Assembly (NCBI GenBank): GCA_000149265.1
Contig: CH003212.1
Location: 312,721 to 376,720, forward strand
DNA length: 64,000 nt
DNA from: Ciona savignyi
Taxonomy: Eukaryota > Chordata > Ascidiacea > Phlebobranchia > Cionidae
Direction: 5' to 3'
Shown piece by piece: positions 12,268 through 27,700 of this stretch (its first letter is position 1; each line of letters opens with the position of its first letter). Below the pieces are notes generated by a model. It did no database searches, was not told the origin of the DNA, and saw nothing but the letters and a program-made list of their open reading frames with translations. A program made the translations under genes and the position numbers.

Positions 12268-12725
12268 TTGGTAACTCAGGAACCTATTAGTTTATGTTTG
12301 CAGAAACAAAAATGTAGAAATCGGGTTACAACTGTCGGGAAGGCCAGATAACGTAGCCGGAATTATTTCAGTGTGTTGTATATGTATGATACTGTCTTTC
12401 AATTTAGTAAAACGCATCAATCTACTGGATTCAAGAAATGTCTGCTCTGCTTCCAAGGACACATCGGACAAGCTAGCCATCAGTTTCAAACATTTTTAAC
12501 CTGCCTCCTTAACATAAAATAATTATATGCCATTGCTCTATAAATGTAATAAAGCTAAACATTTTTAACACTTCTGATGAAAGGAGACATACTGACCCAC
12601 CGAGCTTATCGCTTGGAGTTACCTTTGAAACTAATCGGTGGGGGACAGTGTTTCATTACCATATAGCACACAAAAGGTATTTTTACATATAGTGGTTGTT
12701 AAACACGTGGTTAACACTCTTGTTT
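12268..12725 (+). repeat. Dispersed repeat family B, interrupted copy
   Basis: Starts GGTAACTCAGGAACCTATTA and GTTTATGTTTGCAGAAACAA; ends TGTTAAACACGTGGTTAACA. The ~450-bp span is longer than other copies, so it probably carries insertions. Confidence 0.55.
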
Positions 12726-13857
12726 TTGCCTCAACTGAATAGTATTGTTTTTGTTTCAACTGAATCGCGAATAGAATACACTTTTTAAACATTCAACACA
12801 CTGCAATACCTCTAGCAACAAGGCGGGCACAAGATAGGACGATTTCCCGTGTGTAACGACTCTCCTTGTCCCATACAACAATAAGGTGGCTATTATATAA
12901 TTTGTTACAAACTTCTGGACAGAGTGTTCTTCGTTCAAGCCGGAATCACATAAATACAACTACATGGTACGATTTTCTGTCTTTTTTATTTAATTGTTGT
13001 TTTTTTAGAATTTTAAAAATTAAAGGAGGATAATTTAAAAAAAAAATAGTTATCCTAAATTACAAATTAAATTTATTTTTTATAACAAATAAACAATAAC
13101 TTCATTACATTGATCCGATTGTATATTATTGCTGAAATAAAAATAAATAGGAAGGCTCCCAAAATGTAAATAAAGAAGGATGCTTGTTTATAACTCTACA
13201 CATGACAATGACAGAAGAAATAAATTGGCAAATTAGTAGCATTGTTGGCAACTATTATATTGGTTGGGATACATTGTATATATACAATTCTGAAATTGGA
13301 TGGGGTGTTCGCATTCAAACATGTGGTTTTATCTGGGTCGCAAAATCAGCAGTGACAAACAAATACAATTTAAGATACATTAGTGGGCAAGTCAGCAAAC
13401 ATGTTATTGGATTGAAACCATCTGGTTTTGTATACTTTGGCAAGGCGCTTCAACCAAGTGGGTCAATGGGTTGAATAAAAACAATAGCACAACAGTCGAT
13501 GAGCGTGGTGCATTTTTATCTGTATTAAGAACCTTCGTTTTCCTACATCTAAGGACCTTCAGATAATCCGCCAAGGAAGATTGTTTAGTGAAATAATACC
13601 CTGTTTTTGTCCACTTGCAAGTAAAGGGTTTCTTATGTGGAATGGCACTATTTAGGTTACATAGGATGTTTTAATCCAGTGATTGAAAGAGATATCACAC
13701 AGGCATTCATTAGATTATCTCATGTTTATGTAGTGTATTGTGTATTATTAAGACGTTCATTCAATTTATAGCAGAACCATTTAATACACTTATTTCATGC
13801 GATATTCACTAAGCGCCTTGCCAAGGGTATCAACTGACTTGCTAGCAACCATTTTTT

Positions 13858-13863
13858 TTTAAT
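13858..13863 (-). terminator. VPS16: Candidate VPS16 poly(A) signal (ATTAAA)
   Basis: ATTAAA on the minus strand about 85 bases after the VPS16 stop; no canonical AATAAA lies nearer. Position-based guess. Confidence 0.3.
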
Positions 13864-13946
13864 TCCAATTGATTGTTGCGACACTTGTCCTTACTGCTGC
13901 TCACATAAATAATAATTGCACAATGGATTATAATAAATATGCTAAA

Positions 13947-16900
13947 TTATTTGGTCAGTTGATGCATCATGGCACGAACACGTTCACCAAGTTCTCGATG
14001 TTCAACTCCACATTTCTTAAATACCAAGTCCAGGTCTGACAAGTTTTTGTTTTGCAATGCAGCATCTGCCGCCAGCTTAACGTTCCTTGTTAAAATAATA
14101 AGATCATTAAAATTTTATTATAAGGAAATAAATGTAATATATTTATTATTGACATGCTGTCAATGAAATAGTTTATATATTTATTGGAGCAGCTAAAGTG
14201 AAAATTTTACCCGATTTTTAAAAGTGCTGGGACCCGCTTGTCCAAGGCCACTTTCCCAATATATTTTGTAACCTCAGTGTAGCCATTATTTTGGATGCAT
14301 ACTTCTACAAAAGGAAGATATCCTATTGGAGATTTCTTGCTTTTAGAAAAAGCTTCTAGCTCTGTGAAATGGCCCTGCTCCGCTAAAGCTGTGATTCTGA
14401 CCCACCACCACCTGAAAATAATATTCAAACAACAATGTTTATTAATACTCTTTTCTCCAATAAACAATAATTTTACAACAACCTACATCCATTACTTTTT
14501 ATAGAAACCACTATATTTCTATTACCGATTCATTTCCATTTGCCATATTAAGCTGCAATATTGAACATGTTATAGTTTATGATGAATTGTGTTTTGTTTT
14601 AAAAGTGGGTTGTTGTTATTTGTAATAAACATATTATAAAATATATTTTGTGCCTAGTTGGCTACCCCTCAACATTGGATTTTTGTGGATGTAAGTAAGC
14701 TAAACATTCCAACTAATTTGATCTTCTTCCTGTGGAGTATGTTAGACTATGAAAATCAGACAGTGAAAACACAAGTTTTAAACTTTGCTTTGTTCTATTA
14801 AAATTGGATATAATGGAGGAGATAGATTACTTATTGGTGGGATGGGAAAATTAAAAGTGTGCTATAACAAGTATTCGTATAGTAGGCTTAAAACCAGTCG
14901 CCAGTTAGTTGGGTAAGTGTTAGGACAGAGTATTTAATGAACACTGTCAAATGTCTTTGTATTGAACACACCCTTTGGTAGTCCAGTGAGCCTAAGGTAA
15001 TCTTTGCCTTAATGTGTCCGATAGATTAGTCTATTGGTTAAGTGCGTCGCCTTTCAGCCAAAGAGTTGTTGGTTCAGCAAGACACTTTACGGGCATTGCC
15101 TAAACCCAGCGGCTTAATGGGTTCTTATAAATTAAAGCAACATGTGAATACTACATAACACACTGCAATAGCTCCAGTAACCCGACGGTCGGTGTGAGGT
15201 AATCTGACGCCCGTATGTTAATCCCCCTGGGTTTCCCATTCACGGGGATAAACATGAATATCCTTTCCTATCCTATCTTATGTTCACGATATTTTCCTAC
15301 TAACAAAGATTTAAACATATGTATCCTATTTCATCTTAGCATTACTTGATGGTGAGACTTTCTTTGGTATAATCTTCGTTGAAAAGCAAATAATAAAAAT
15401 AGGAAAAATATCTCTTTCAGACGTAAAATTATGTTTGTTACATTCCAGTAGAGCATTTTTCAAAACACTGAATAGGATGATAGAATATGATGTTTGTTTA
15501 ACCCTGTGCGAAATAAGTGGATTTGAAACACCGTATTTGCCACAATATCTTATTTATACAATCAGATAATTGGTACTGTTATAATTCTTTTGTTGTTACT
15601 TTTACTTTCCCAAAATCTGAAAACCTACTAAACTAAATTATATTTTATCATGATAATGCACATAGTACTTTTCTTTTAAACTCACAATGTTAAGGTTGCA
15701 CTCGGATTAGTAAAAAAAACACATTTTAGTTATTTACCGTTTGTCAGACACTTTAAACTGCTTTCGCAAGTGTTCAGCCCGTTTTATATGGTTGGTTTTG
15801 AGAAGATTATACATTGTGTCATGCAGGGATTTCTCAACAAAACTTTCATCAAGTTCTTGTTCTAATTTATTCTGTTCGGCAAGCAAATAAAGTTGCTCTT
15901 CTGTCATCTGAAATTGGATGGATCTGTCATTTGCCTTATCACCCTTGTAATCATCGGAATTTAGCAAAGGCTATTAATGCACTATGCAATTGACATACCA
16001 AAACACTTAAAAAGGCCAAAAATCAGATGGCTAATGCGCAAGTTAGAATAAGCACTAGTCGAACAACAACTATATGGGAGTGATAATAACATTCCTTATA
16101 ATCTAATAGAATTTTCGTGTATACTCTTGTTAAGTAGCACAAATAAATGTTTGTACAATACTCAACATTGCACTATGGTACACAGCACTTTATATATTTA
16201 ATAACTGTTTTCTTCTTTAAATTTTGCAGCAGTCAACTGCTATAGGTAGCTTCCTATCTTTGGTAAACTGGAATATCAACTGTCCGTAGGTATTAGTAAT
16301 ACTATATAAATACTATACAGACATATAATTTTTGTTTTATTTACTCATGAAATGTTTGCTACACCACTCATGCTCGAATTCTGTTGTGCTGCAGTGTAAA
16401 TTGTGGATAATTGTAAATGGGTTCAGTTGTGAAATAGTTGTTGATAGTGGTTTAATTGCCAATAAGGTTAGTTGTAGAAGGGTTCAGCAGTTATAAATAG
16501 GTCAAATGGGTTCAGTTAAGATGAGTTGATAATGGAAGCAAATTACCTTGGCTCCAAAATCGTCCCTTCCTCTGCTGAAATTCTCTTGTGCAGAGTGGAG
16601 TGAGATGAGTCTCTCATCAGAACGAAAAGTGTCAAAACTGTTGTGAATATGACAGTGTGCTAATTCTATGAAGTTGTCTTCTTGTTCATGAAGATCTTTC
16701 AACATTCTCTCATTTTGCTCCTTGCAGTACTGAAATTAAGCGGTTGCTTCAAACTTAATCAACTTAACATAAAAATTAATGATTAATAGATGGTAACTAG
16801 CATAAACACTGCTAGGAATTTAGTTTAATTATTGAGATAACTTTAGTATTATTATATTTAGTCATGCCTCTAGATTTAATTGAATCGAACTAAAGTTAAT

Positions 16901-19900
16901 ACATGTAAATAAGAATAACCTTTAAATGCAGTTTATAGGCCACAGGTTGTTGCCGAATTGCCACTAAGAAATCAGAAAGATTGGTTCGTTCACGAAGACG
17001 GGACACAGCAGAATATATGAGGTCGGTATTGCCGCTTGCCACAGCTTTTTCTAACGCCAGAGTATGTTTTCCAAGGATGGAAAGTAAACGGACTTGCTCT
17101 GATGCCCTTGGCTCAAATTCTAAAAGCTGGGAAATATATGATTTTATGTAAACAGACACAGCTTTATGTAATCAGGCACATTAAAAAAAAGAAATTAAGG
17201 TAATACAAGTATATCACAGCAATAACTCAAAAAAGTAAACATAGAAGTAGCTATTTACGGATACCTTTATAGCCAGATCTTTTCTACCGCACCCTACAGC
17301 CTTCTCAGCGATATTAGCATATGACACTCCTCGTGCAGACTTTAGTTTGTGACGAACTGCTTGTGCTATTTTTCCATCATCTATGTCTTTCTGTTGTACC
17401 TGAGTTAACAACAAAATGGTAATGTAAAATATCTAAAGTTGTAAATGAACGTATTATATTACAACTAAGTTTAAACTATTTGTTTAATGACCACTATTTG
17501 CAAAACAAATTTTGCAAGCCGTGTCCCTAACCCCAATTGATATATTTTATACACAAATACAATACAATAATAGTCCATGGTATCCATGGTACCGACGGGA
17601 CCAGAAATGTGGGCTAAAGAAGGACCGTTCCTCCAACGTGCAGGATAAGTATTCTTTTGTGCTTATCCATCAAAATCATGTTTTTTTTTACAGATTTAAA
17701 CATGTTATCCAATATTACTTAAATTTTCAATCCAATTCCATAACCCCTCCTTGAAGATGTCCAGCTGAAAAAGGCATTTCTGACACAATCAGGCGCATCG
17801 AACGTACGGCCATGGCATGCGAGAGTTGGGAGAAAATCAATTTCGTGCGCAAATTTTTTTTTTAACATTAAATTGCCCTAGAATGCGTTTCTTGGACATT
17901 TCAAACTAGGTCCTTAACGATAAAAAATCTCGAGCTAGTACCGATTCGGAATGATTAGTAAAAGTTTTATTAAATAATTTGGGATCCCTCGCGTTCGTCG
18001 CGCTGATTGCAATAAAATCTCCAGTTAAAATAAGTGAATAAATTGTATAAACTTCTCGTGTTCTGCAATGTTGACTTTAGACTAAAACTGATATTTACGG
18101 TAATGTATCTTTAATTGGCACAAAAAGCGATGCGATGATGAAAGTTATTTTCCGAGCTCTCGCTTTAAAAAATGTTCAGACGTCTTCGCACGATAGATGC
18201 GCTTTCGGTAAGGAGAACGCACTACGCGTATTACGTGCTCTAGTGTTATAGAGTTCCTTTAGACGTCAATATAGAATATAAGATATTATAGTCGCCAGTG
18301 GTTGTTGTACTCCTCTATATTAAGCTTGTGTAAATGTTTTTAGCCCACCCAATCCTATAAAAATTCCTTAACTTCCGGTTAGGTTGTTATAATCGTCCGG
18401 TTTGCAGCCAAAGGACCGAATTATAAAATAATTTAATCGTCCTGACGTAAACCATTCGACTTTCGTTACTCGCGTGGAATAACTGGTAAAAGAAATGTTA
18501 TATTCCAAAGGTGTATGTGCGCGTCTGGGAAATCAAATGATCTCCGCAATTATAGGCGTAACTAAAAAGTAGTTTAAAAATAAATTTAGTTAGGGTAAGC
18601 ATAGATTCAACAAGATATTATGTACCGTAGCTTCATCTAATTAATCATTCTGCAAAAACTAAATATGCAAACAACAATAAATCCCATTTTTAATCCTGAA
18701 AATTTTAATTGTGTAAAATGTGTAAATTAAGTTTTAAAGCAATTTTTGCTTTTTAATTTACATTGATAACAGACTGTTTATATTAAAGAAACAGAAGTGT
18801 ACTCTCTTTTATCAATATTGTGAGCTTCAAGCGTTAGCACGAGTCATCAAAAAGATACACGCGTCTACTCATTTCGGCCAGGTGCAAGTTGGAAGAAACG
18901 GATTAGCTTTCCTACCTGTCAATAATACATTCACTACAGAATATAAAACTTATGCTTGGAATATATTTTTAAATACCTTATAAAAGAGACTGGTTGTTTT
19001 TTAAGTTGTTGTTTCATTGACGCAATCGCCCCTGTATAATCACAGCAAATGTGCGACCAAATATATAAGCAATACTATATAACGATTATAGGCTAATAAT
19101 AATATATACTATACGTTTTACCACAAACCGTATAACAATTTAAAATTGTATATGTTTTAAGCTTTAGCTTAAGCTTAATCTGTGCAGTTAGGTACTGTAA
19201 ATAACTGTTTAATCGCATTATAGCCGTAAAGTAAAACTATATTTCCCTCATAGTTTGCATTTTCGCGTCAGAAAATGAACGATTTTTGGACGCGATTTAG
19301 ACCGCGATCGGATTGGCAAGGATTTTAGAGATCGTGAAAAATCCTGATCGGCACAGCACTAACGTATGTACTTATGTAGACAAAAAAACACTTTGTTCTT
19401 CCATTGCGACGCTTGTATGTCTGGCGTGGTTGAATTGTAGTGCAGACAGGCAATTAATGTGGACGATCTGATGATTGAAACGCGTGAAAATCAAATGCCA
19501 GGCAAAATGCCAGAGGTGGCCTACTCTGCATACCGGCGTTCAGCGCAAGTGGTCACAATCATGATTAAGGGACAAACTTTGACTTTATAGAGTATTTCCG
19601 AGAGTAATGTTTTACCTTCTTTTACAATGGGTAAAAGACTAACAGTTCACACAATCTGATCAAAATTGGTGGATCTGGTCTGCTATGCGCAAAAGAAGCT
19701 AAATTAATTAAACAAAGTCTGGTTTCATTTTTTATGACCCAGCAAATAAGGACCTATCATAATATATATCTTTATGTTAAGACATCATTCCATGAAGTTT
19801 TTCAAAAGCATATTTAAACCTTAAAACAAGCCCAGTGTGATAGAATCCGACTTGATCCAAGGTTCTCTGGTATTTTGAGATAATCACAAATATGGAATGC

Positions 19901-21775
19901 AAGTTTGAACTCCCTACGTAGTATTAATCTATCAATTAGATATTCCATCGTCAAATTCTCCAATCTGAAAGAGTGCAAATGCAATTTAGAGATTGGGTTA
20001 AAAACAGAAATATTACAAGGAATTGTAATCTTACACTCGTTACAAACTGCGATTATAATGCTCCCTGGCTTGTGTTCCATCTGTGTTAATTTTAAACAAT
20101 GAGTGTAGCAATTATCGTGGTATTAAACCATGCAACATTTTAAGATTTGTTACTGATATTATACTGGCATGATATTATACTACTGCAAACGTGATGAGCC
20201 ATTTGATCATTAAAGAACTGTAAAGCAATTAGCAGCATTTTATATAAATATAAATTTAGTTTACAAATAAGAATGTTAATAAAATAACTAGGTAGTTAAC
20301 CATGTTAATTGGACTTTTGTGTTGTTGCAAACATTTTTTGCTTCAAGTTTAATAATTTTGCTCTTAAGTTTCAGTCTTGCATATAATTGTTCTTTATCAA
20401 CATTATACCATAATTTGATATGTTTTCATGGGAAATTAAGGTACAGTGTTTATCACTTACTGTTATAACGCTATGCTTTGTCATGACATGACTGACTATA
20501 CTAATACATTGTTATGTTTAAACACATACTGAGCTGCAGTGAGAGTGATGCCAGTATTAAAATCACGGATTGCATTGAGTACTCTCAGCATCTGGATGGT
20601 ATTTACGAACAACTCAGTCAACTTGAGATTAGGAACATAAGCCTTTCCGAATGAGGCAGCCTGTAAGTAGAAAACATCGGGCTTAAAGTATACAAATATG
20701 GTGTGGTCACACTAATGACTGTATTCTGTAAAATTCTTTGACAATTAAAATTAATTGATTTTAAACCGATCATAAACAGATGTAGGTGACATATATATAC
20801 ATATTATACAAATTTTAAAAATAAACTTGTAATGTCGTACACAGAAATTTTGTTTGAACACATATACTAATCACTCATCCAAATGTGAATAGCTTACCCT
20901 CATTAGAGTCATTTGTACACGAGGTTGGAACTCATCCAATGCAGCAAGAATACATTGTTCCACTGCCTCTTCTAACTGACGATTGTCAAGTAACATCCTC
21001 ATATACTCATCTGCCTTCTCACTTTGTTTCTACAAATTGTTTTAGTATTTTTGAGGAAAAAGTGCCACATAAGACAATCCACAGACAAAAACTTTGGTGA
21101 CATGTTTGTAATAAATTTGATACCTCGGATATACTCACAACACCTAACTCTATTAAGATTTTCACAAAAAGTTGTGCCAAGAAACAGGTTAAATAAACAT
21201 AACAAGTGTTAAAGCACTTCGAATATCAGAATGCATGATTTCACTAAGTAAAGTACACAATGAACAAATAGTACAATTTTTATAAACATGTTGAACTGTG
21301 GTTTGAAACAGATTAATGTTGAAATTAATTATTGCACTTGGAGCACTGATCTGTAAATTGTTTGTTTTCGCAACTAATTTGATGATTCCTACATTACTGT
21401 ATGTTTTTTCGAAATGTGATAGTTAATTAATTTAGATTTAGAAACGGAATTTATAAGGAATTTGTAATTTTCTTTTTGGTTGGTTTAATCTTTTTGTGTG
21501 TGTCACATGACTTTCTGTGTGCGCCACCAATAACTTAGCATGCATCACCAAATGTCTGTGACTAACGTCTTTGTGGGCCCAGGCTAACATGAGAATTAAA
21601 ATTTATAATATGTTACACTTTTGTAACTTTTTTGATTCCATTTATAAAAGTTTAATGCACAAACCCTTAATGGAGCTTGATGTTTATTTTAAACTTACAT
21701 CAAATTCTTTAGCAGCATCATTCAGTAATGCACCAGGTGCCATGGAGCCGACTTTAAATATATTGCATATAGCAT
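13947..21775 (-). CDS. VPS16: VPS16 C-terminal alpha-solenoid exons
   Basis: Ten exons giving the VPS16 C-terminal helical domain that contacts VPS33 and VPS18. Landmarks in order: GSMAPGALLNDAAKEF, SEKADEYMRMLL, AASFGKAY, LRVLNAIRDFNTGITLT, LTMEYLIDRLILRREFKLAF, SRILSHWACFK, GVSYANIAEKAVGCGRKDLA, LALEKAVASGNTDLIYSA, NERMLKDLHEQEDNFIELAH, SLHDTMYNLLKTNHIKRAEH, SKKSPIGYLPFVEVC, then LAADAALQNKNL near the end. Confidence 0.94.
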
Positions 21776-24700
21776 CTGAAACATGAAACAATTTCAAGAT
21801 ATTATCATGCTAGATAAATTATTTCTTCTGCTTTTTTGTTCATTTAAAATAGTTTTTACAGTAAAATGGTTAGTAATATTTTGAAAAAGAAAGTAACTTT
21901 GTTATTGTATTATTTCATTGACAATATGCATTCGTGCATGTCCAGACCTTACATAACATTGGAAATGATTTTAAGCCGATTGTTTTGTTTCTGCAAGCAC
22001 AAACCTTTTATACATTAAAAATTAAGTTAAAAGTGCATAAATATGTTCTGCACTACATTCACTATAAATTAAAACACTAAAAAAAGGTAATTCAATGTCA
22101 CAAGTTAAAAGTTGTCCTCCAGGGTAAAACCCCAATTTTTAGTTCCTTCATATCAAGTTCATATTCTTTACATCAAGCTACCACATATTTTTTTTTATTT
22201 GTTGGACTCCTTTTTACATTAATTCGAACAGACAAGCCACCCCTGACATGTGTTTAATATAAATATACTTACAAAATTCAGGGAACGTTCTAATGTTAAT
22301 AATGAAAATGACTACCTTTTAACATGTTTGTTAATTGAACCAACACCATACAAAATTAGGTTGGTTGCCATATGCCCTAGAACATAAAATGGTGGAAAAA
22401 CAGGTTTTTGCAATATTTAGATAATGCTAAATTTCTTTCTTTTAAATTGTTGCCTGTCCCACATTTTCAAAGTCAAAATTTGACGATGTTTAGGCTAGTG
22501 GCCCTAGGGTTTAAAAAACAACAAAAATAAATCATACTTGGTACATGCTGAAGAAATTCATGTTGTTCTGAGTTAATGATATGCACTCCATCTACATCAG
22601 CGCATAACACTGTAGAAGCCTTTCCATTTCTATTATTTAGGTCTTCATCCACATTGTAACGTACCCAGTCTTTCTGGGGACCAATCACGAGTATAGTCTT
22701 CGGCCAGTATACAACCAGAGCGATATTCTGGCTTGAGGAAGGACCAATTGTCTGGTTCCTAGATGTGTAAATGGAATCCGCACACCACAAAAGCTGTTTA
22801 GGACGACTCCGCTCATTTGTGTTAAATTCACAATATTTCTCCTGCAAAACGTAAAACAGTCACACCACCATTTTCATTGTACAGTGTAGTATTTTTTATC
22901 AGGTTGTATTCATTTAAAACACATATTATAAAATGCGGTAAATCGAAACAATCTGAATAAAGGATTCTAATAATAAAAGTACACATGCTAAAATAGTTTA
23001 CATGTTTCAACTCACAAACGACTGCTACTTTTCTCATTAGAATTATAATGTACATGGTTGATAAGTTTTTCTTTTTTATCATTGAAGAACAGAGCATCCA
23101 TTTCCTAAGTCCCAGCGGAAAGGTTATAGTAGACTAAGCATTTTTTTTATAATTAGGTGATAGTATACAAATCCATTTAGTTTATAGTAAAGTTAGTTTA
23201 AAAATATATCTGAGTGCAAAATTAATAGACCTTTCCTGATTTGACAGCTCATACAGCTAAAACCCATGTCAGTCACCTGCTCAGTTTTGTTTCTTATCAA
23301 AAATCGCTACAAATATTTCTGTTTAAATGTACATTTCAAATCATGCCGAAATATATCAAAGTTTCACCAGACAATTCCTATTAAAGCATCCAGTACAATT
23401 TTGATTAAAGCATTCACTAAGTTTTTAATGAGAACGTCCATTTTTACTGTAATAAAATTACTTGGATTTTTTGTCCCATATTATGTAGATACCCATACAC
23501 ATAATACAGCTAAAAGAAAAGTAAAAATATTTTAAAGATGTAGACTACCAAGACTAAATAAATAGCGGTAATGTTAGGTCCAATTTTTAGATTGAAATTA
23601 GATTCCACACTGATTAGATACCCGGATTATATATAGACAAATGTACTGTTTGATTGTTAAAACCGTGGCGATGCAAGCTAGAATTACTTTGAAATGCAAA
23701 GAGAGAAATTGATTTAAGTAATTATACAGAAAGTTAGAATTTAAAGAATTTGTAAACATGTTTAGAAGTGTTATTAAATTACTTAGGAAAAACCTGAAAA
23801 TCTGATGATCCTATCCATATGCTTCCAGTGTCAGCGTATAAAGCCAGATGTTTTCCATCCATTGATGTTGACATCATGATATAAGCAGTTGGTGCAACAT
23901 TTAAACCTAAAATGCAATGTATGCGGCGTTATTTTCATACACACAACACTAAATGTCTTAATGTATTTTAAAAGGATTAATTCAAAGCAATTAATAAGAT
24001 TGAAAATGAACACAGATTAGAGGACTGTATTTAAAATATCCTTTAAATATAATCAGGCAATCTAATCTCTGTGAGAAACTATTTCATTTATTTAATCTTT
24101 GTGAGAACATATTTTATTATTTTTGATTTTCTTTATTTTCCACTGAGGAAACATTAAAATGTGTAAACAAATGCTACACCAGAACAAAAAATGGATGATC
24201 ACAATTTTATATATAGGCCTATCATGAATTTGAGTTGTTATTCGGAATTGTATTCGCTTTTACAATAAGCTACATTACTCGTTGTCTATTAAAAAAAATG
24301 ATTTAAGTTAAGGACTCCATCACCTAAACAGTCTGTACATATCAGCATAAGAAGCGCAGTAAAAAATAATTCAGTAATCACAAAGCTGATCATTATCTTA
24401 CAATCAGGTTCCTAGTGTTTGGTTGCTAATATTGGGATGGGCAGGAGCAGGATCCGAATATCCAGCCAAATAGTTTTTATACATTTGTATATTTTTATAC
24501 ACAAGTTGTAAGACATCTGTTATATAATTATGCCAAGAATAAAATAAAACCGATTTTTTGGTAAGTTATGGTCTGTCAGGAATTCCCCTGCACTGATTCG
24601 TCTCAACTTTGCTACCGTGTATCAAATACATAACCAACTAAATGGCACATTACATCATTTTAAAATTGGGCATAAATAGTGTTGTTCAGTCCCAAGATGT

Positions 24701-27700
24701 GACACAGATTATCGTTGTCAAAAATGCCAAATATGTGGTACATATTTTTACATATTTTGACCTGTCGGGATTTGCTGTTGGGGTTTCTTTTAAATAAAGG
24801 GTCGATGCATATATTCAACATGTCAGTTAGCATTAATGAAAATTTTTACCCGACTATAGACAATAGCTTCTTGCTAAACATTATGTATGAAGCTGGTGCA
24901 AAACACATATGACTGGAAAAATTGTGCATGGTATAAACAAGGCATTTTATTGTAAACAATTTCATGACAGCTTTGCATGAATACCAAAAATGTCACTTGG
25001 CACCACTTGGGAATTAATCAAAGCTCTCTGTGACATATTTATAAATACCAATATTTTAACACTGGGTGCATAATCCACTTACAAGATGATTATGAGTTTT
25101 CAATCAATAAAAAATTGTCAACAAACATAGATTATATTCAAGACATACCGGTAGGACGCTGTTGGGTTGATTGCCCACTGTGGTCGAGAAGATAAATATC
25201 GCTTTCATTAGCAGCCAGGACCTGAGAACTTCTTGGTCCAGGGAGTACACACCAACTACTAGGTGGTGTGCTTCGTAATCCAGGAACATCAGCCAAAATT
25301 CGAACCTGTGATTTAAAATGAGTGTCATAAAAGTATTAAATTTCAAAATTTATAAAACCAAAGATTGGTAAATAAGAAAGAGATGGCAGTGGTGAAGAAG
25401 TGAAGCAAAGGATGTTTTTTGAGTTTAGATGCACATTTTCCACTAAAAAAGTAAAAAGTACACATACAAGTTAATTTAAAATAAGTTTACAAAATTTTGG
25501 GTTCCAATTTCGATGTTTCAGAAATATTGACTAACAATTATTTTCACTGAAATGTTTTGTTTTTTCGATAGTTTAAACGGCTGAGTTAAAAATGTTTAGC
25601 ACAAGATGCAGAAAGCTCTACATATCTACACCTTTTAAAACAAGAGCCGCCTAACATCCTCCCATAAATATATTAAGTTTAATATGCTCAGGTTGACATG
25701 GTATTTAATTAATAATGGTAAATTGTTCACATTATAGGTCTAAGTTTATACGACAAAAAAAACTAATTTATATATATACTATATTCAATATAATTATAGC
25801 TTGTTATATTAACAGTTTTTGAAGGGCATTCAAATAAACACCTTTGGCTCATCAATGTTATTGACAATGAGAAATCTATAGAGTCCAGTCATAACTGCTA
25901 AACCCGTGCCATGTTGACTTGAAAATACTTCATATTCCATCACTTTGTTTTCTCTGCATTCCTGTAAAACATAAAGGTATATTTATAAATCTATAGCTCA
26001 TATCAAGAATAAAAAACTTGACGGCGAACTTTTTAGCATGCATCCAATTTGGACGTTTACTAGGTTTATTAGATTATTACTGATAATGTAACAATAACTC
26101 TTGGGACCTGCAAACAAATCACTTATTAAGACTTTCTACTATTTGAAAAATCACATACGGACTGCACTAACTAACCACATGTACAAGCTAATGAGTTCTT
26201 GAGTAAATTAAAAACAAAACATGAAGAACAAATCCATGTTAGTATATTTGTTTAATATATATCCTTGTGAGATTCTTGCACATTCAGACCACGTTACACT
26301 GCTTCCAAATTTGGATAGCTTGTTTACCATTTTTTGGGTAGCTGTGGGAAATTCTCCATGGGCTGCATAATAGGCCTATTCTAAATTATACCAAAATGCG
26401 TAAAATTCTAAATTATTCCAATATGATAGTGTATGACTGTTTGCTGTGTTAAACAGAAAGTTGTATTTAACAAACTATTTTTTTAAACATTTTAATTTTA
26501 AATTTTTTTTTGTCATTTATCTAATCACCATTGCCTGCATAAGGTGTGATTATTTGTTTATTCTTTATATGCATTTGTTAGAATACGCTAACAATCTTAA
26601 CATATGTTACCTAAAACCGATACAAGTAAAAAGTCTACAAAGAAACACTTGATTTATCTAATTGACATTTAATCACCTGACATGGGAATCTGTATACCTT
26701 TAAAAGCAAGGTTGTTCGTTTTAAATTTGTCCATATTTACTTAAAAAAGCAGATTTCTCTTTTTTGTTGTAAAACTTGATTCACTAAGTATTTTAACACA
26801 TGCCATGACACGCCTTAAGTTTTTTCATAATCTCTTTACAGCTTTACCACCCCTACCACTTGTAAACAGTTGTGTTACCATTAATCAACTCCTGTTTTAA
26901 ATTAAATCGTTTCTGTTTACCCAAAACGTTTTTTGTAATTCTTTTAGTATTAAATACCCCTTTATCTTAATAGCTGCTGGTTTATATAAATAAGATAACC
27001 ACAAAAAAAGCGACCAGATATTCTGTTCAGTGTTGTTCGAAGAAATAACCTGCCACATAGCATTATTGTGTAATCCTTTTTATAACCATGTCTCATATAA
27101 ACTTTCTTTTTTGTAGTTTGATTGAAATTGTATTTTTAATTGACATAAATATTATAAAAAACTTTTACACATTGTATTTAATAAAGAAAGTTTAAAGAAA
27201 AATCACAAATAAATTATAAAGTTTGCCTGTTAAGGACAAAACCCACCATTCCCATCGTGAAAGATCGCTGGAAATGCCAAAACATGCTGTACAATAACAC
27301 TTGCCCATCTTCCTGTAGGCACAACAGCTCGTCCAAATGAGTCCAAGCTATACCGATGAGAATACCACTGTTCCAACTTGAAATAGAAAGTTTGTTAGCT
27401 ATTTGTTTGGCAAGAAATATACTTTGATAAAAAAATAATCAATTAGGCAGCCAATGGCCAATCTGAGAAAAAGTTATCTAGAAAAAGTCACCTACTTTAA
27501 CCCTTTAACTGCCTGTATACATTTTTACCCTTAAGTAACATGATATCTAGAGCAAGCCAGATAGCGCAAAATCGTAAATTCTGGCCGAAATATTCGGTAC
27601 CAGAAATCCAGAATAAATCTGAAAAATCACTACTTGCCACAAGTCGCTATAAATGTTTGTTTTAAGTCAACTTTGGTTGTAAAAATCTGGACCAAATACC

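Larger units (their letters stand above)
11315..13946. other. Convergent intergenic region RANBP2/VPS16
   Basis: No gene recognised. It holds a dispersed repeat (start near 12268, end near 12725), SINE fragments (about 12785-12875, and a short inverted one near 12345-12400), and an inverted pair of fragments of a related SINE (13410-13470 +, 13800-13858 -). The 96-codon frame at 13184-13474 overlaps the SINE fragment and has no family features. Confidence 0.6.

Noticed and set aside
13184-13474. 96-codon + strand frame
   Set aside because: Overlaps a diverged SINE fragment and has no recognisable domain or splice context.
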